Positions 31,373-38,192 of a stretch of DNA of 38,192 bases are shown here, piece by piece. The DNA comes from Scatocola faecipullorum. GTDB taxonomy: Bacteria > Pseudomonadota > Alphaproteobacteria > RF32 > CAG-239. Position 1 is the first letter of the stretch; every line of letters begins with the position of its first letter. The notes under the pieces are model-generated. The model ran no database searches, was not told where the DNA came from, and saw only the letters and a program-made list of their open reading frames with translations. Where the stretch lies: positions 1-38,192 of the forward strand of contig DVNC01000038.1 of assembly GCA_018714685.1 (NCBI GenBank). The letters run 5' to 3'. The translations under genes and the position numbers were made by a program.

Positions 31373-32863
31373 TTAAAAGGCCGAGCGTTTAAGGCGTTTC
31401 CTTTGTCCGGAAGTGGGAATGCCCATTCCTTCGCGGTATTTTGCTACCGTGCGGCGGGCGATTTTTATGCCCTGCCGGGCCAGACATTCGACAATCATAT
31501 CGTCGGAGAGAATGTTGTCGGGTTTTTCTTCGTCGGTCAGTTGTTTGATGCGGTGTTTGATGGCGGTAACCGAGGTGTTCTCGTCACCGGTGTAGGTTCC
31601 GGCGGCAGACGAGAAAAAGTATTTCAATTCAAAAATACCGCGCGGGGTGTGCATATATTTGCCGCTGGTAACGCGGCTGACGGTGCTTTCGTGCATTTCA
31701 AGGGCGTCGGCAACGTCGCGCAGCAGCAGCGGTTTTATAAATTCAATTCCTTTTTCGAAAAAGTCGCGCTGATGTCTGACGATTTCTTCGGCAACGCGCA
31801 GAATTGTCGCGGCTCGCTGGTGAAGTGCCCTGACCAAAAAACCGGCCGAGCTGAGACGGTCTTTCAAATAGCGTTTGGCTTCTTTGTTTTGTGAACTGAG
31901 GTTCTTTATTTCGCTGTAGTATTCGCGGTTAATCAGAACTCTGGGCAGAGAGCGGGCATTAAGTTCGATTAAATATTCACCGTATTTGTTGGTTTTGACA
32001 AAGACATCGGGAATAACATAGCCGGTCAGGTCATTGGCAAAACCTGCTGCCGGTTTGGGGTTCAGCGCTCTGATGTCTGCCAGCATGGAGCTTAAATCTT
32101 CGTCAGTCAGATTGCCGAGTTTCTTCAACTCTTTGAATTTGCGTTCGGCAACCAGGTCAAGGTGGTCGAGCAGAAATTCCATATAGGGGTCGAAACGGCC
32201 GCGGTCTTTGAGCTGAATGGCCAGACATTCGGCGAGAGAGACGGCAAAAATGCCGGAAGGTTCAAAAGTTTGGAGCCGGGACAGAATCTTTTTTACTTCG
32301 CTTTCTTTAATTTGCAGCTGTTTGGCTATGGCGGTACAGTCGCCGCGAAAATATCCGGCCGTGTCAAGAAATTCGGTCAGGCGGGCCGCAATAATCCTTT
32401 CCCGGGCTGTGGCAAAGGTGAGCAGAATCTGTTCGTCAAGATAGCGGTAGAGGGATTTTTCCGCCGGGAGACGCTGTTCAAAATAGTTAAAGTCATCATC
32501 AGTTCCCGTTTTGCCCGGAGGCAGATAATCCCGCCAGTCAGCGTCCTGTCCGACTTCGTATCCTTCACGGTCGCTGCCGAAATCATCGTCGAAGCTGTTG
32601 TCATAGTCAATATCGGGCGTTTCATCTTGCGGGTTCGGTGCTTCCTGTGGCGCATCGTAGTCGTCTATGGTTTGTTCATGCGGCAGGCTGTCGTTGAGGC
32701 GCTCGTCTTCTCTTTCAAGAAAAGGATTGGTTTCCAGTTCTTTGGAGACCAGTTCGCCCAATTCCAAATTGGACATTTGCAACAGATTAATGGCCTGCCG
32801 CAGCTGCGGAGTCATCAGTAATGACTGCGATTGCTTGATTTCTATTTTGGGCGTCAGAGCCAT
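31373..32863 (-). CDS. rpoN: RNA polymerase sigma-54 factor
   Basis: RpoN directs RNA polymerase to -24/-12 promoters and needs enhancer-binding AAA+ activators. The 496-residue protein has the Gln-rich activator region I at 10-40 (EIKQSQSLLMTPQLRQAINLLQMSNLEL), an acidic region II (about 60-125), and the core-binding and DNA-binding domains. The RpoN box ARRTVAKYRE lies at 469-478, close to the C-terminus. The start at 32863 lies 21 bases after lptB, so it is in the kdsD-lptCAB transcript. No activator gene is visible in the window. The hpf-ptsN pair downstream has its own promoter. Confidence 0.97.
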   Translation of the reverse strand: MALTPKIEIKQSQSLLMTPQLRQAINLLQMSNLELGELVSKELETNPFLEREDERLNDSLPHEQTIDDYDAPQEAPNPQDETPDIDYDNSFDDDFGSDREGYEVGQDADWRDYLPPGKTGTDDDFNYFEQRLPAEKSLYRYLDEQILLTFATARERIIAARLTEFLDTAGYFRGDCTAIAKQLQIKESEVKKILSRLQTFEPSGIFAVSLAECLAIQLKDRGRFDPYMEFLLDHLDLVAERKFKELKKLGNLTDEDLSSMLADIRALNPKPAAGFANDLTGYVIPDVFVKTNKYGEYLIELNARSLPRVLINREYYSEIKNLSSQNKEAKRYLKDRLSSAGFLVRALHQRAATILRVAEEIVRHQRDFFEKGIEFIKPLLLRDVADALEMHESTVSRVTSGKYMHTPRGIFELKYFFSSAAGTYTGDENTSVTAIKHRIKQLTDEEKPDNILSDDMIVECLARQGIKIARRTVAKYREGMGIPTSGQRKRLKRSAF

Positions 32864-32883
32864 CAGCGCATCTTTCTCAAAGT

Positions 32884-33630
32884 TTACATTGAGAAGTTGT
32901 CACCCAGATAGACTTTACGAACTTCCTTGTTATTGACGATTTCATCGGGATTGCCTTCCATTAAAACGGTTCCGCCGTGTAAGATATAGGCTCGATCGGT
33001 AATATCCAAGGTTTCGCGAACGTTGTGGTCGGTAATCAGCACGCCGAGGCCGCGGTGTTTGAGCTGGGATACCAGATTGCGGATTTCGCCGACGGCAATC
33101 GGGTCAATACCGGCAAGCGGTTCGTCGAGCAGGATGAAATTCGGCTGGCTGGCAAGGGCACGGGCTATTTCCAGACGACGGCGCTCACCGCCGGAAAGAG
33201 CAATTGCGGGAGATTTGCGCAGGTGGGCTATCGAGAATTCGGACAGCAGTTCTTCCAGCATGTTTTCACGCTGGCTTTCGTCATCAATAACAATTTCAAG
33301 AATCGCCTTAATGTTTTCTTCGACGGTCAGTGCGCGGAAGATAGAAGCTTCCTGCGGCAGGTAGCCAATTCCCATGCGGGCACGGCGGTACATCGGCAGA
33401 TTGGTAATGTCATGTCCGTCAATGTGGACATCACCGTAGTCCGGAGTAATCAGCCCGGTAACGCAATAGAAACAGGTGGTTTTGCCGGCGCCGTTCGGCC
33501 CCAGTAAACCGACGGCTTCGCCGCGTTTGACATTCAGCGAAACATTGCGCAGAACCGGACGGTTTTTATATTTTTTACCGATGTTAAAGACTTCAAGCGT
33601 GGAGGCGGGAATGGTGTCAAATTTGTTCAT
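32884..33630 (-). CDS. lptB: LPS export ABC transporter ATPase LptB
   Basis: LptB is the cytoplasmic ATPase that powers LPS extraction from the inner membrane with LptFG. The 248-residue protein has Walker A GPNGAGKT (44-51), the Q-loop region LPQEASIFRALTVEEN, signature LSGGE (145-149), Walker B FILLDEP with catalytic E170, and the switch histidine H202 in LITDHNVRETL. AGAGGA lies four bases before the ATG. It follows lptA by nine bases and is followed by rpoN. Confidence 0.97.
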   Translation of the reverse strand: MNKFDTIPASTLEVFNIGKKYKNRPVLRNVSLNVKRGEAVGLLGPNGAGKTTCFYCVTGLITPDYGDVHIDGHDITNLPMYRRARMGIGYLPQEASIFRALTVEENIKAILEIVIDDESQRENMLEELLSEFSIAHLRKSPAIALSGGERRRLEIARALASQPNFILLDEPLAGIDPIAVGEIRNLVSQLKHRGLGVLITDHNVRETLDITDRAYILHGGTVLMEGNPDEIVNNKEVRKVYLGDNFSM

Positions 33631-33639
33631 GTTATCCTC

Positions 33640-34548
33640 TTATTCTTTTTCTTTGAGGGACCAGTCGGGGGACTTGTCTCCGGCTTTGTCGGCATTCGTT
33701 TTGTTTTCCGCTTTATCGGCTGTCGGCTGTTTTTTCTGCGGTGCATTATTTTTTTCGGCTTCTTTGTCTTTTTCAATAAAGACGCCGGAAACCCGTTTGC
33801 CGGATTTTTTGTCGGACAAAACGCGGCTGATGCCGGTTTTTAAATCCGTTTCGGCATAATCTCCGTTTAAGATATTGCCTTCCTGATTAATGACAACGTG
33901 TTTATAAAGACGGACTTTGTTAATTTTGGGCAGATAAACACCCCATTCGCCGGTGACCGTGGCCTGGTCGTTGACGATTTTAACCTGATTGGTGTCGGAG
34001 TAAATTTCAACTTTATCCAGTTCGGTTTGGTTCTGGGCGTTTTTGGTAAAAAAGCTGATCATTTTGTTGCCGTAGATGGTATTTTCGGGATCTTTGGCGA
34101 CAACGTCACCCAGCGCAACGGCTTTATCCTGTGAAGGATAATAAGTTATGCTTTCGGTGGCGGTAATGGTTTTGTTGTCATTCGTAACGATTTTTGACAC
34201 CGGTTTGCCGCGAAGAATCATTTCGTCTTTAATCAGGTCGTAATCCATTGTGTCGCCGTAAGCTTTAGCGTTGGGCGAGGTCATAACAACGCCGCCGACG
34301 GCATGAACGTCGCGGATGTTGGAACGGGCTTTTTCGCCGCCTTTTTTGCTGGTTTCGTAAAAGGCGGTCATCCGGTCGGCTCGAATGTTCATGTCCTGTT
34401 TGGTGGCAACGGCATTACCGACGGCAACCATTTTCTGTTCGTTCTGATGCCATTCGACTCTTTCATCGGCAGTCAGGTGGACTTCTTCGGCGGCGGCAGG
34501 GGCTGCAATCAGCAAGGCCAGAGCCGGAATAATAAAAAGTTTCTGCAT
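33640..34548 (-). CDS. lptA: LPS transport periplasmic bridge protein LptA
   Basis: LptA forms the periplasmic beta-jellyroll bridge that carries LPS from LptC to LptD. The 302-residue precursor begins with a signal peptide (MQKLFIIPALALLIAAPAAAEE). An OstA-like domain of repeating strands follows: HLTADERVEWHQNEQKMVAVGNAVATKQDMNIRADRMTAFYE onwards, with two further GxVxAxD-type repeats. The last about 50 residues are Lys/Glu/Ala-rich, low-complexity and not part of the fold, so the protein is longer than E. coli LptA (about 185). Its ATG overlaps the lptC stop (TAATG), so translation is coupled. Confidence 0.92.
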   Translation of the reverse strand: MQKLFIIPALALLIAAPAAAEEVHLTADERVEWHQNEQKMVAVGNAVATKQDMNIRADRMTAFYETSKKGGEKARSNIRDVHAVGGVVMTSPNAKAYGDTMDYDLIKDEMILRGKPVSKIVTNDNKTITATESITYYPSQDKAVALGDVVAKDPENTIYGNKMISFFTKNAQNQTELDKVEIYSDTNQVKIVNDQATVTGEWGVYLPKINKVRLYKHVVINQEGNILNGDYAETDLKTGISRVLSDKKSGKRVSGVFIEKDKEAEKNNAPQKKQPTADKAENKTNADKAGDKSPDWSLKEKE

Positions 34549-35249
34549 TATTCGTTACCTTTTAATTTTTCTTCGGGAATGGTAATATGGGTTTTCCCGG
34601 TAAAAATAATTAAATTTTTCTTATTGTAATATTCGAATCCTTCGGCTTCAATATGGCCGTTTTCGCTGTCAACGGTGACCGGTTTGACACCGTAGGCTTT
34701 GGACTGGTTAAAGTCAAAAAACATTTCGGTGCTGTTGCCGGTCATTCCCGAACTGTGAAAGAGCTCGACGTCTTCCAGAAGCTGGAGGATATTGGTGTTT
34801 TGGTTAAAATAGCCGACAGGGGCCTCAATATTAACCCAGTCCTGTCCGTCGCCGGGGATGATGCCCTGCGGGTTGATGAGTTTGATCAATTTTGAACCGG
34901 GTTCGGTTTCGTCAATTTTATCGGCATTGAAGTTATTGACCTGGTTGTCGGCGTCGGTAATGTAAAAGACGGTGTTTTCCATATGCAGTTTTTCCAGCTC
35001 GCCTTTTTTGGGACGGGTGACGTCAAGCTCAAAGCGGTCGTCGTCTGTCTGCAGTCCCGGAAGGACAATCAGGAGCCCGATTAACAGCGCCGCTAAGCTC
35101 GGCAGCGCCAGTTTAATCCAGCGCATTATCTTCGCCCGCCGCGTCAACATGGTTTCGGCTGCGGGGCGAAGGTCTTTTTCGCCGTTAAAATAGGCGTCTA
35201 TTTTGTGCGAATCGAACAAATCAGGCAACTCCGGCGCGCAGGCAGTCAT
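34548..35249 (-). CDS. lptC: LPS export protein LptC
   Basis: LptC anchors the LPS bridge to the LptB2FG complex. The protein has one membrane span (LALPSLAALLIGLLIVLPGL) and a periplasmic beta-jellyroll with the LptC pattern KLHMENTVFYITDADNQVNNFNADKI and YGVKPVTVDSENGHIEAEGFEYY. The start is uncertain. The ATG at 35249 lies inside the end of kdsD and lacks a ribosome-binding site. A TTG at 35219 has GGAG nine bases upstream and would give a shorter cytoplasmic tail. Either way the membrane span is kept. It overlaps kdsD upstream and abuts lptA downstream. Confidence 0.87.
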   Translation of the reverse strand: MTACAPELPDLFDSHKIDAYFNGEKDLRPAAETMLTRRAKIMRWIKLALPSLAALLIGLLIVLPGLQTDDDRFELDVTRPKKGELEKLHMENTVFYITDADNQVNNFNADKIDETEPGSKLIKLINPQGIIPGDGQDWVNIEAPVGYFNQNTNILQLLEDVELFHSSGMTGNSTEMFFDFNQSKAYGVKPVTVDSENGHIEAEGFEYYNKKNLIIFTGKTHITIPEEKLKGNE

Positions 35250-36186
35250 GCAGGTGAATGATACCGACCGGCTTATCGTCTTCGGTGACAAAAAGCTGGG
35301 TTATGCCTTTGCCGTTCATGAGGTTTACCGCTTCAGCGGCCAGAATATCCGGACGAATGGTCTTGGGGCTGCGGGTCATCAGTTCGCCGGCGGTTTTGGT
35401 GAGCATATCGGGAGACAGGCAGCGGCGCAGGTCACCGTCGGTGATGATGCCTTCCAGATTTCCCTGCTTGTCAATAATGCCGACGCAGCCGAGCATTTTG
35501 GAGGTCATCATCAGCAAAGCTTCCTGCATGGAAGCGTTTTCGTTAACCAGCGGAATTTCATTGCCTTTGTGCATCAGGTCAGAGACTTTTTGCAGGAAAG
35601 AGCCCAGTTTTCCGCCCGGATGACGCTGGCGAAAATCGGTTTTGGAGAAGCCTTTGCGTTCCAGCAGGCAGACGGCAAGAATGTCTCCCAGCACCAGAGT
35701 TGCCGTGGTGGAGGAGGTCGGTGCCAAGCCCAACGGACAGGCTTCGCCGTCATTCGGAAGTTGCAGCAAGATATCACCGGCGCGCCCCAGAGCACTGTCG
35801 GCATTTTTGGTGATGGCAATCAGGGGAATGCCGTAACGTTTGCAGTAAATGATGATGTCGGAAAGTTCTTTGGTTTCGCCGGAATTTGAGATGGCGACAA
35901 CGATATCGTCATTGGTAATCATGCCAAGGTCGCCGTGACTGGCTTCACCGGGGTGAACGAAGAATGACGGTGTTCCGGTAGAGGCCAGCGTTGCGGCAAT
36001 TTTGGAGCCGATATGTCCGGATTTTCCCATGCCGGTTACGATAACCCGGCCTTTGGTGCTTTGCATCAGATCCAAGGCTTTGCTGAGGTTTCCGTTTAAT
36101 TCGTCTTCCATCATGCGGAGGGCTTCAATTTCTTTATCCATGGTCCGGCGGGCGGACTGCAGGTCTGTATTTTCTTCGGCGGTCAT
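35221..36186 (-). CDS. kdsD: Arabinose-5-phosphate isomerase KdsD/KpsF
   Basis: KdsD converts ribulose 5-phosphate to arabinose 5-phosphate, the first step towards Kdo for LPS. From the ATG at 36186 (AAAGGA six bases upstream) the protein has 321 residues. A SIS isomerase domain (about 45-175) shows VTGMGKSGHIGSKIAATLASTGTPSFFVHPGEASHGDLGMI and VVAISNSGETKEL. Two CBS domains (about 205-320) follow, with GIITDGDLRR and VGIIHLHDCLR. Its adjacency to lptC-lptA-lptB couples Kdo synthesis to LPS export. kdsC, which sits between kdsD and lptC in enterobacteria, is not here. Confidence 0.94.
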   Translation of the reverse strand: MTAEENTDLQSARRTMDKEIEALRMMEDELNGNLSKALDLMQSTKGRVIVTGMGKSGHIGSKIAATLASTGTPSFFVHPGEASHGDLGMITNDDIVVAISNSGETKELSDIIIYCKRYGIPLIAITKNADSALGRAGDILLQLPNDGEACPLGLAPTSSTTATLVLGDILAVCLLERKGFSKTDFRQRHPGGKLGSFLQKVSDLMHKGNEIPLVNENASMQEALLMMTSKMLGCVGIIDKQGNLEGIITDGDLRRCLSPDMLTKTAGELMTRSPKTIRPDILAAEAVNLMNGKGITQLFVTEDDKPVGIIHLHDCLRAGVA

Positions 36187-36220
36187 AGTCAATCCTTTAA
36201 AAAACATTCAAGATGTTTAG

Positions 36221-36249
36221 AACGTATTATTTTATGCCGCAAAAGGCAA
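36221..36249 (-). promoter_or_regulatory. Possible promoter of the kdsD-lptCAB-rpoN operon
   Basis: On the minus strand TTGCCT and TACGTT are separated by 17 bases, about 35 bases before the kdsD ATG. The -10 is a moderate match. Confidence 0.35.
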
Positions 36250-36302
36250 GTTTTTTTTAGCGGTTATACCTGATTGGCACGATTTTTGCCGGAGGAAGAC
36301 GA

Positions 36303-36331
36303 TTGACAGAAAGAGGTTGAATTTGTAAGAT
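36303..36331 (+). promoter_or_regulatory. Strong sigma70-type promoter of the 36375 gene
   Basis: TTGACA (perfect -35) and TAAGAT are separated by 17 bases, giving a leader of about 37 bases before the ATG at 36375. Confidence 0.6.
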
Positions 36332-36374
36332 GCGGCGAATTTTTTATTATTGTTTAATTTAATAATTGTGAATT

Positions 36375-36833
36375 ATGAAACGAAGAGAAATGGAGAAAAG
36401 TCACTTCTGTCTGTTTATGCTCGGAATGAACGTTTGTGTCTGGTTCGTCTTGTTTTTTTATCTTTCCGAAGGCGTCATGGTCAGGGGCTGTTATCAAGGA
36501 CGTTTGGACGAGGTTTGGGAAATGGTTTACCAGTCCGGGGCTGAAATCGGCAAATCTGTTGCGACGGTGCGGCATTATCAGAATGATGATGCAGAACCCA
36601 AGATTGGCGATATGGTTACGGCCATAGAATTTGTCGGCGATGATGAAGTCCTTTTTTATAAGGGGGAAATTCACGAACAGGTTTTGATTGATGAAAGAGT
36701 CCGAATCAATCGAAAAGTAACAAATGTGTTTATGGGAGTATTTTACGGCGTTTTTGCCGTGATGTATCTTATTTGTCGGGCGGAAGAAAAATCAAGGCGA
36801 GATGTGATTGTTGTTGATGCTCGCGGAGACTGA
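36375..36833 (+). CDS. Small two-span membrane protein, unknown
   Basis: I do not recognise this 152-residue protein. A hydrophobic segment at about 12-31 (FMLGMNVCVWFVLFFYLSEG) and another at about 116-134 (VFMGVFYGVFAVMYLICRA) bracket a soluble, acidic domain of about 85 residues. That domain includes EIGKSVATVRHYQNDD and FVGDDEVLFYKGEIHEQVLIDE. With short positively charged tails at both ends (MKRREMEK and EEKSRRD), the loop is probably periplasmic. The start codon follows an A/T-rich leader with no ribosome-binding site at either the ATG at 36375 or the one at 36390, so the start is uncertain. It has a near-consensus promoter and a TTCG-loop terminator, so it is expressed alone. Confidence 0.65.
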   Translation: MKRREMEKSHFCLFMLGMNVCVWFVLFFYLSEGVMVRGCYQGRLDEVWEMVYQSGAEIGKSVATVRHYQNDDAEPKIGDMVTAIEFVGDDEVLFYKGEIHEQVLIDERVRINRKVTNVFMGVFYGVFAVMYLICRAEEKSRRDVIVVDARGD

Positions 36834-36853
36834 TTTCCGGCAATTTGTTTCAG

Positions 36854-36877
36854 AGGCTGCTTCGGCGGCCTTTTTTT
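36854..36877 (+). terminator. Intrinsic terminator with TTCG tetraloop
   Basis: GGCTGC and GCGGCC pair (one G-U) around TTCG and are followed by seven T residues, about 20 bases after the stop of the 36375 gene. Confidence 0.7.
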
Positions 36878-37051
36878 ATTTGAATAGACTCAATTGGACT
36901 CAAAATGTGCCGGTCCGGCCATTCGGCGACGGGCCGGCGAAAATCCGGGGAAAGAGTCTCGCAAAGGCTTGCAGAGACTCGCTTGCGGCAAAGGTTAAAG
37001 GAAGGTAAATTTTTTTTAGACTCAAAAAAGCCGTTTTTTTGCAAAAAGCTG
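36878..37051. other. Hairpin-rich intergenic region, no supported gene
   Basis: Between the terminator and the str promoter lie about 170 bases with no convincing gene. GCCGGTCC (36909-36916) pairs with GGGCCGGC (36931-36938, one G-U). GAGTCTC plus GCAA (36954-36964) pairs with TTGC, a bulged A and GAGACTC (36969-36980). GACTCAA occurs at 36887, 36897 and 37019, complementary to the 5' arm of that hairpin, so alternative foldings are possible. An eight-T run lies at 37010-37017. Open frames here on both strands (for example 36850-37044 minus) lack ribosome-binding sites and cross the hairpins. A small RNA or a palindromic repeat are possibilities. Confidence 0.45.
36954..36980. repeat. 11-bp interrupted hairpin repeat
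   Basis: GAGTCTC-GCAA (36954-36964) is complementary to TTGC-a-GAGACTC (36969-36980) with loop AGGC and one bulged A. Confidence 0.6.
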
Positions 37052-37080
37052 TTGACTATTAGAGCGGCTTCATCTAGTAT
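37052..37080 (+). promoter_or_regulatory. Promoter of the str operon (rpsL-rpsG-fusA)
   Basis: TTGACT and TAGTAT are separated by exactly 17 bases, with an A/T-tract-rich upstream region. The leader to rpsL would be about 165 bases. Confidence 0.7.
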
Positions 37081-37087
37081 GCGCTCA

Positions 37088-37253
37088 ATCTTTTGACTTT
37101 TTTATAAAAGGAGAAGAGCAAAATTAAAATGACGCAAACCCAGACCAAGTCTTAGTTATGCTGTAGTTTTAGCCCTGTTTTGCAAAACAGAGATGTTTTG
37201 TGAATCGGGTCTTTTATGTTAACAAATGTAATTTAATTTTAAGGAAATTAGTG
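37088..37253 (+). promoter_or_regulatory. Structured rpsL 5' leader with mini-ORF
   Basis: The leader contains a mini-ORF ATG...TAG (37129-37155) encoding MTQTQTKS, preceded by AAAAGGAG at 37107-37114, a rather long 14 bases away. It also has two mutually exclusive hairpins. CAAAACA (37183-37189) can pair with TGTTTTG just upstream (37176-37182, within the palindrome 37175-37190) or with TGTTTTG downstream (37194-37200, loop GAGA). AGACC (37142-37146) can pair with GGTCT (37208-37212) around both. No T-run follows, so if it regulates, translation control is more likely than termination. AAGGA precedes the rpsL ATG. Confidence 0.4.
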
Positions 37254-37625
37254 ATGCCTACAATTAATCAGTTAATTCGTAAATCACGAACACCAAAAGT
37301 GAAAAGAAACAAAGTTCCGGCTTTGAAAGCTTGCCCTCAGAAACGCGGTGTTTGTACCAGGGTTTATACAACGACCCCGAAAAAACCGAACTCCGCTTTG
37401 CGTAAAGTGGCACGTGTACGCTTGACAAACGGCTTTGAAGTAATCAGCTATATCCCTGGTGAAGGTCACAACCTGCAAGAACACTCAGTGGTGCTGATTA
37501 GAGGAGGCCGTGTAAAAGACTTGCCTGGTGTTCGTTATCATATTATTCGCGGTACCTTGGATACCCAGGGTGTTTCTAAACGTCGCAAACGTCGTTCTCT
37601 GTACGGCGCTAAGAGACCTAAATAG
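37254..37625 (+). CDS. rpsL: Ribosomal protein S12
   Basis: S12 forms part of the 30S decoding centre. The 123-residue protein is standard: MPTINQLIRKSR, the decoding loop TTPKKPNSALRKVARVRLTNG containing the lysines linked to streptomycin resistance (wild-type TPKKPNSA here), then IPGEGHNLQEHSVVLIRGGRVKDLPGVRYHIIRG with wild-type KDLPGVRYH. The ATG at 37254 has AAGGA about eight bases upstream; the frame extends further upstream only through a GTG. It leads the str operon. Confidence 0.98.
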   Translation: MPTINQLIRKSRTPKVKRNKVPALKACPQKRGVCTRVYTTTPKKPNSALRKVARVRLTNGFEVISYIPGEGHNLQEHSVVLIRGGRVKDLPGVRYHIIRGTLDTQGVSKRRKRRSLYGAKRPK

Positions 37626-37637
37626 GAGATATAGATA

Positions 37638-38108
37638 ATGTCACGTCGTCATAGTGCTGTAAAAAGAATCGTGCTGCCTGATGCAAAATATAATGATAAG
37701 GTAGTCGCAAAATTTATTAATAACGTTATGGAAGACGGTAAGAAAGCCGTTGCGGAAAAAATCGTTTATTCCGCTTTCGACATTCTGGCCGCCAAAACCA
37801 AGCAAGATGCTTTGAGCGTTTTTAATGAAGCTATTGATAATGTAAAACCTGTTGTTGAAGTTAAGTCCCGCCGCGTCGGCGGTGCCACCTATCAGGTTCC
37901 TTGTGAAGTTCGTGCCGACCGTCGTCAGGCGCTGGCTATCCGCTGGATTATTGCCGCCGCTCAGAAACGTTCGGAAACAACCATGACAGAAAGACTGGCT
38001 AACGAATTGTTAGACGCTTTTGCCAATAAAGGTTCTGCCGTCAAAAAACGTGAGGATACCCATAAAATGGCTGAAGCCAACAAGGCTTTCTCTCACTACA
38101 AATTCTAA
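37638..38108 (+). CDS. rpsG: Ribosomal protein S7
   Basis: S7 nucleates assembly of the 30S head. The 156-residue protein has MSRRHSAVKRIVLPDAKYNDKVVAKFINNVM, the rRNA-binding beta-hairpin VKSRRVGGATYQVPCEVRADRR, and ends in THKMAEANKAFSHYKF, the usual alphaproteobacterial C-terminus. AGGAG lies about eight bases before the ATG and 12 bases separate it from rpsL. Confidence 0.98.
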   Translation: MSRRHSAVKRIVLPDAKYNDKVVAKFINNVMEDGKKAVAEKIVYSAFDILAAKTKQDALSVFNEAIDNVKPVVEVKSRRVGGATYQVPCEVRADRRQALAIRWIIAAAQKRSETTMTERLANELLDAFANKGSAVKKREDTHKMAEANKAFSHYKF

Positions 38109-38126
38109 TCACATAGGAATAAGACA

Positions 38127-38192
38127 ATGGCTCGTACACATAAACTGGAAATGTATAGAAACATCGGTATCATGGCTCACATCGATGCCGGT
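38127..38192 (+). CDS. fusA: Elongation factor G, 5' end only
   Basis: The first 22 codons read MARTHKLEMYRNIGIMAHIDAG, the EF-G N-terminus leading into the G1 loop (HIDAGKTT), which is cut by the window edge. AGGAA lies before the ATG, 18 bases after rpsG. Its position after rpsG confirms the str operon order. Confidence 0.93.
   Translation, partial: MARTHKLEMYRNIGIMAHIDAG

Noticed and set aside
35221..36186. Absence of kdsC between kdsD and lptC as a lineage-specific loss
   Set aside because: kdsC is commonly elsewhere in alphaproteobacteria, so its absence here is not informative.
36808..37044. Two open frames (plus 36808-37008, minus 36850-37044) as small proteins
   Set aside because: No ribosome-binding sites, overlap with the terminator and hairpins, and composition matching neither neighbours nor a known family.

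Overview
The window is a compact, gene-dense stretch of a Gram-negative chromosome, almost certainly from an alphaproteobacterium. The evidence is a division/cell-wall cluster ending ftsQ-ftsA-ftsZ, an FtsZ tail of the EIPxFLRR type, a DUF1150 protein, a DUF2066 protein next to an AI-2E/PerM-type transporter, and the miaB-phoH-ybeY-lnt-XRE-metK-trmB and kdsD-lptC-lptA-lptB-rpoN-hpf-ptsN orders. lptABC, kdsD and a GT8 glycosyltransferase imply an outer membrane with Kdo-containing lipopolysaccharide. Pta-AckA implies acetate/acetyl-phosphate metabolism. The moderate GC content, AT-rich intergenic DNA and loss of several otherwise conserved neighbours look like an uncultured, possibly host-associated lineage; that placement is inference.

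Layout: (1) 1-1962: a structured non-coding stretch, a small unrecognised gene, and a GT8 glycosyltransferase. (2) 1969-10275, minus strand: mraY-ftsW-murG-murB-ftsQ-ftsA-ftsZ, a division/cell-wall cluster from which murD, murC and ddl are absent. (3) 10381-12935, minus: ndk, DUF2066, AI-2E-type transporter. (4) 13141-15994, plus: pta-ackA, then a small secreted protein. (5) 16008-22994, minus: miaB-phoH-ybeY-lnt, an XRE regulator with its own promoter and operator-like palindrome, then metK-trmB. (6) 23181-27791, plus: a TerB-like protein with an unrecognised helical partner, yggT, DUF167, folD, a two-receiver regulator-like protein, and a YqaA-type membrane protein. (7) 27827-36186, mostly minus: infA, an orphan sensor kinase, a divergent DUF1150 gene, then kdsD-lptC-lptA-lptB-rpoN and hpf-ptsN. 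(8) 36375-38192, plus: a small two-span membrane protein, a hairpin-rich intergenic region, and the str operon (rpsL, rpsG, start of fusA) behind a strong sigma70 promoter and a structured leader.

Most genes are housekeeping: septum formation, lipid II synthesis, LPS export, lipoprotein maturation, tRNA modification, translation and one-carbon metabolism. No phage, transposon, CRISPR array, rRNA or tRNA gene was recognised. The least explained content is the TerB/helical-protein pair, the double-receiver protein, the cysteine-rich PAS kinase, the two structured intergenic regions (1-398 and about 36880-37050), and the S12 leader with competing hairpins. Promoter and terminator calls were made by eye.
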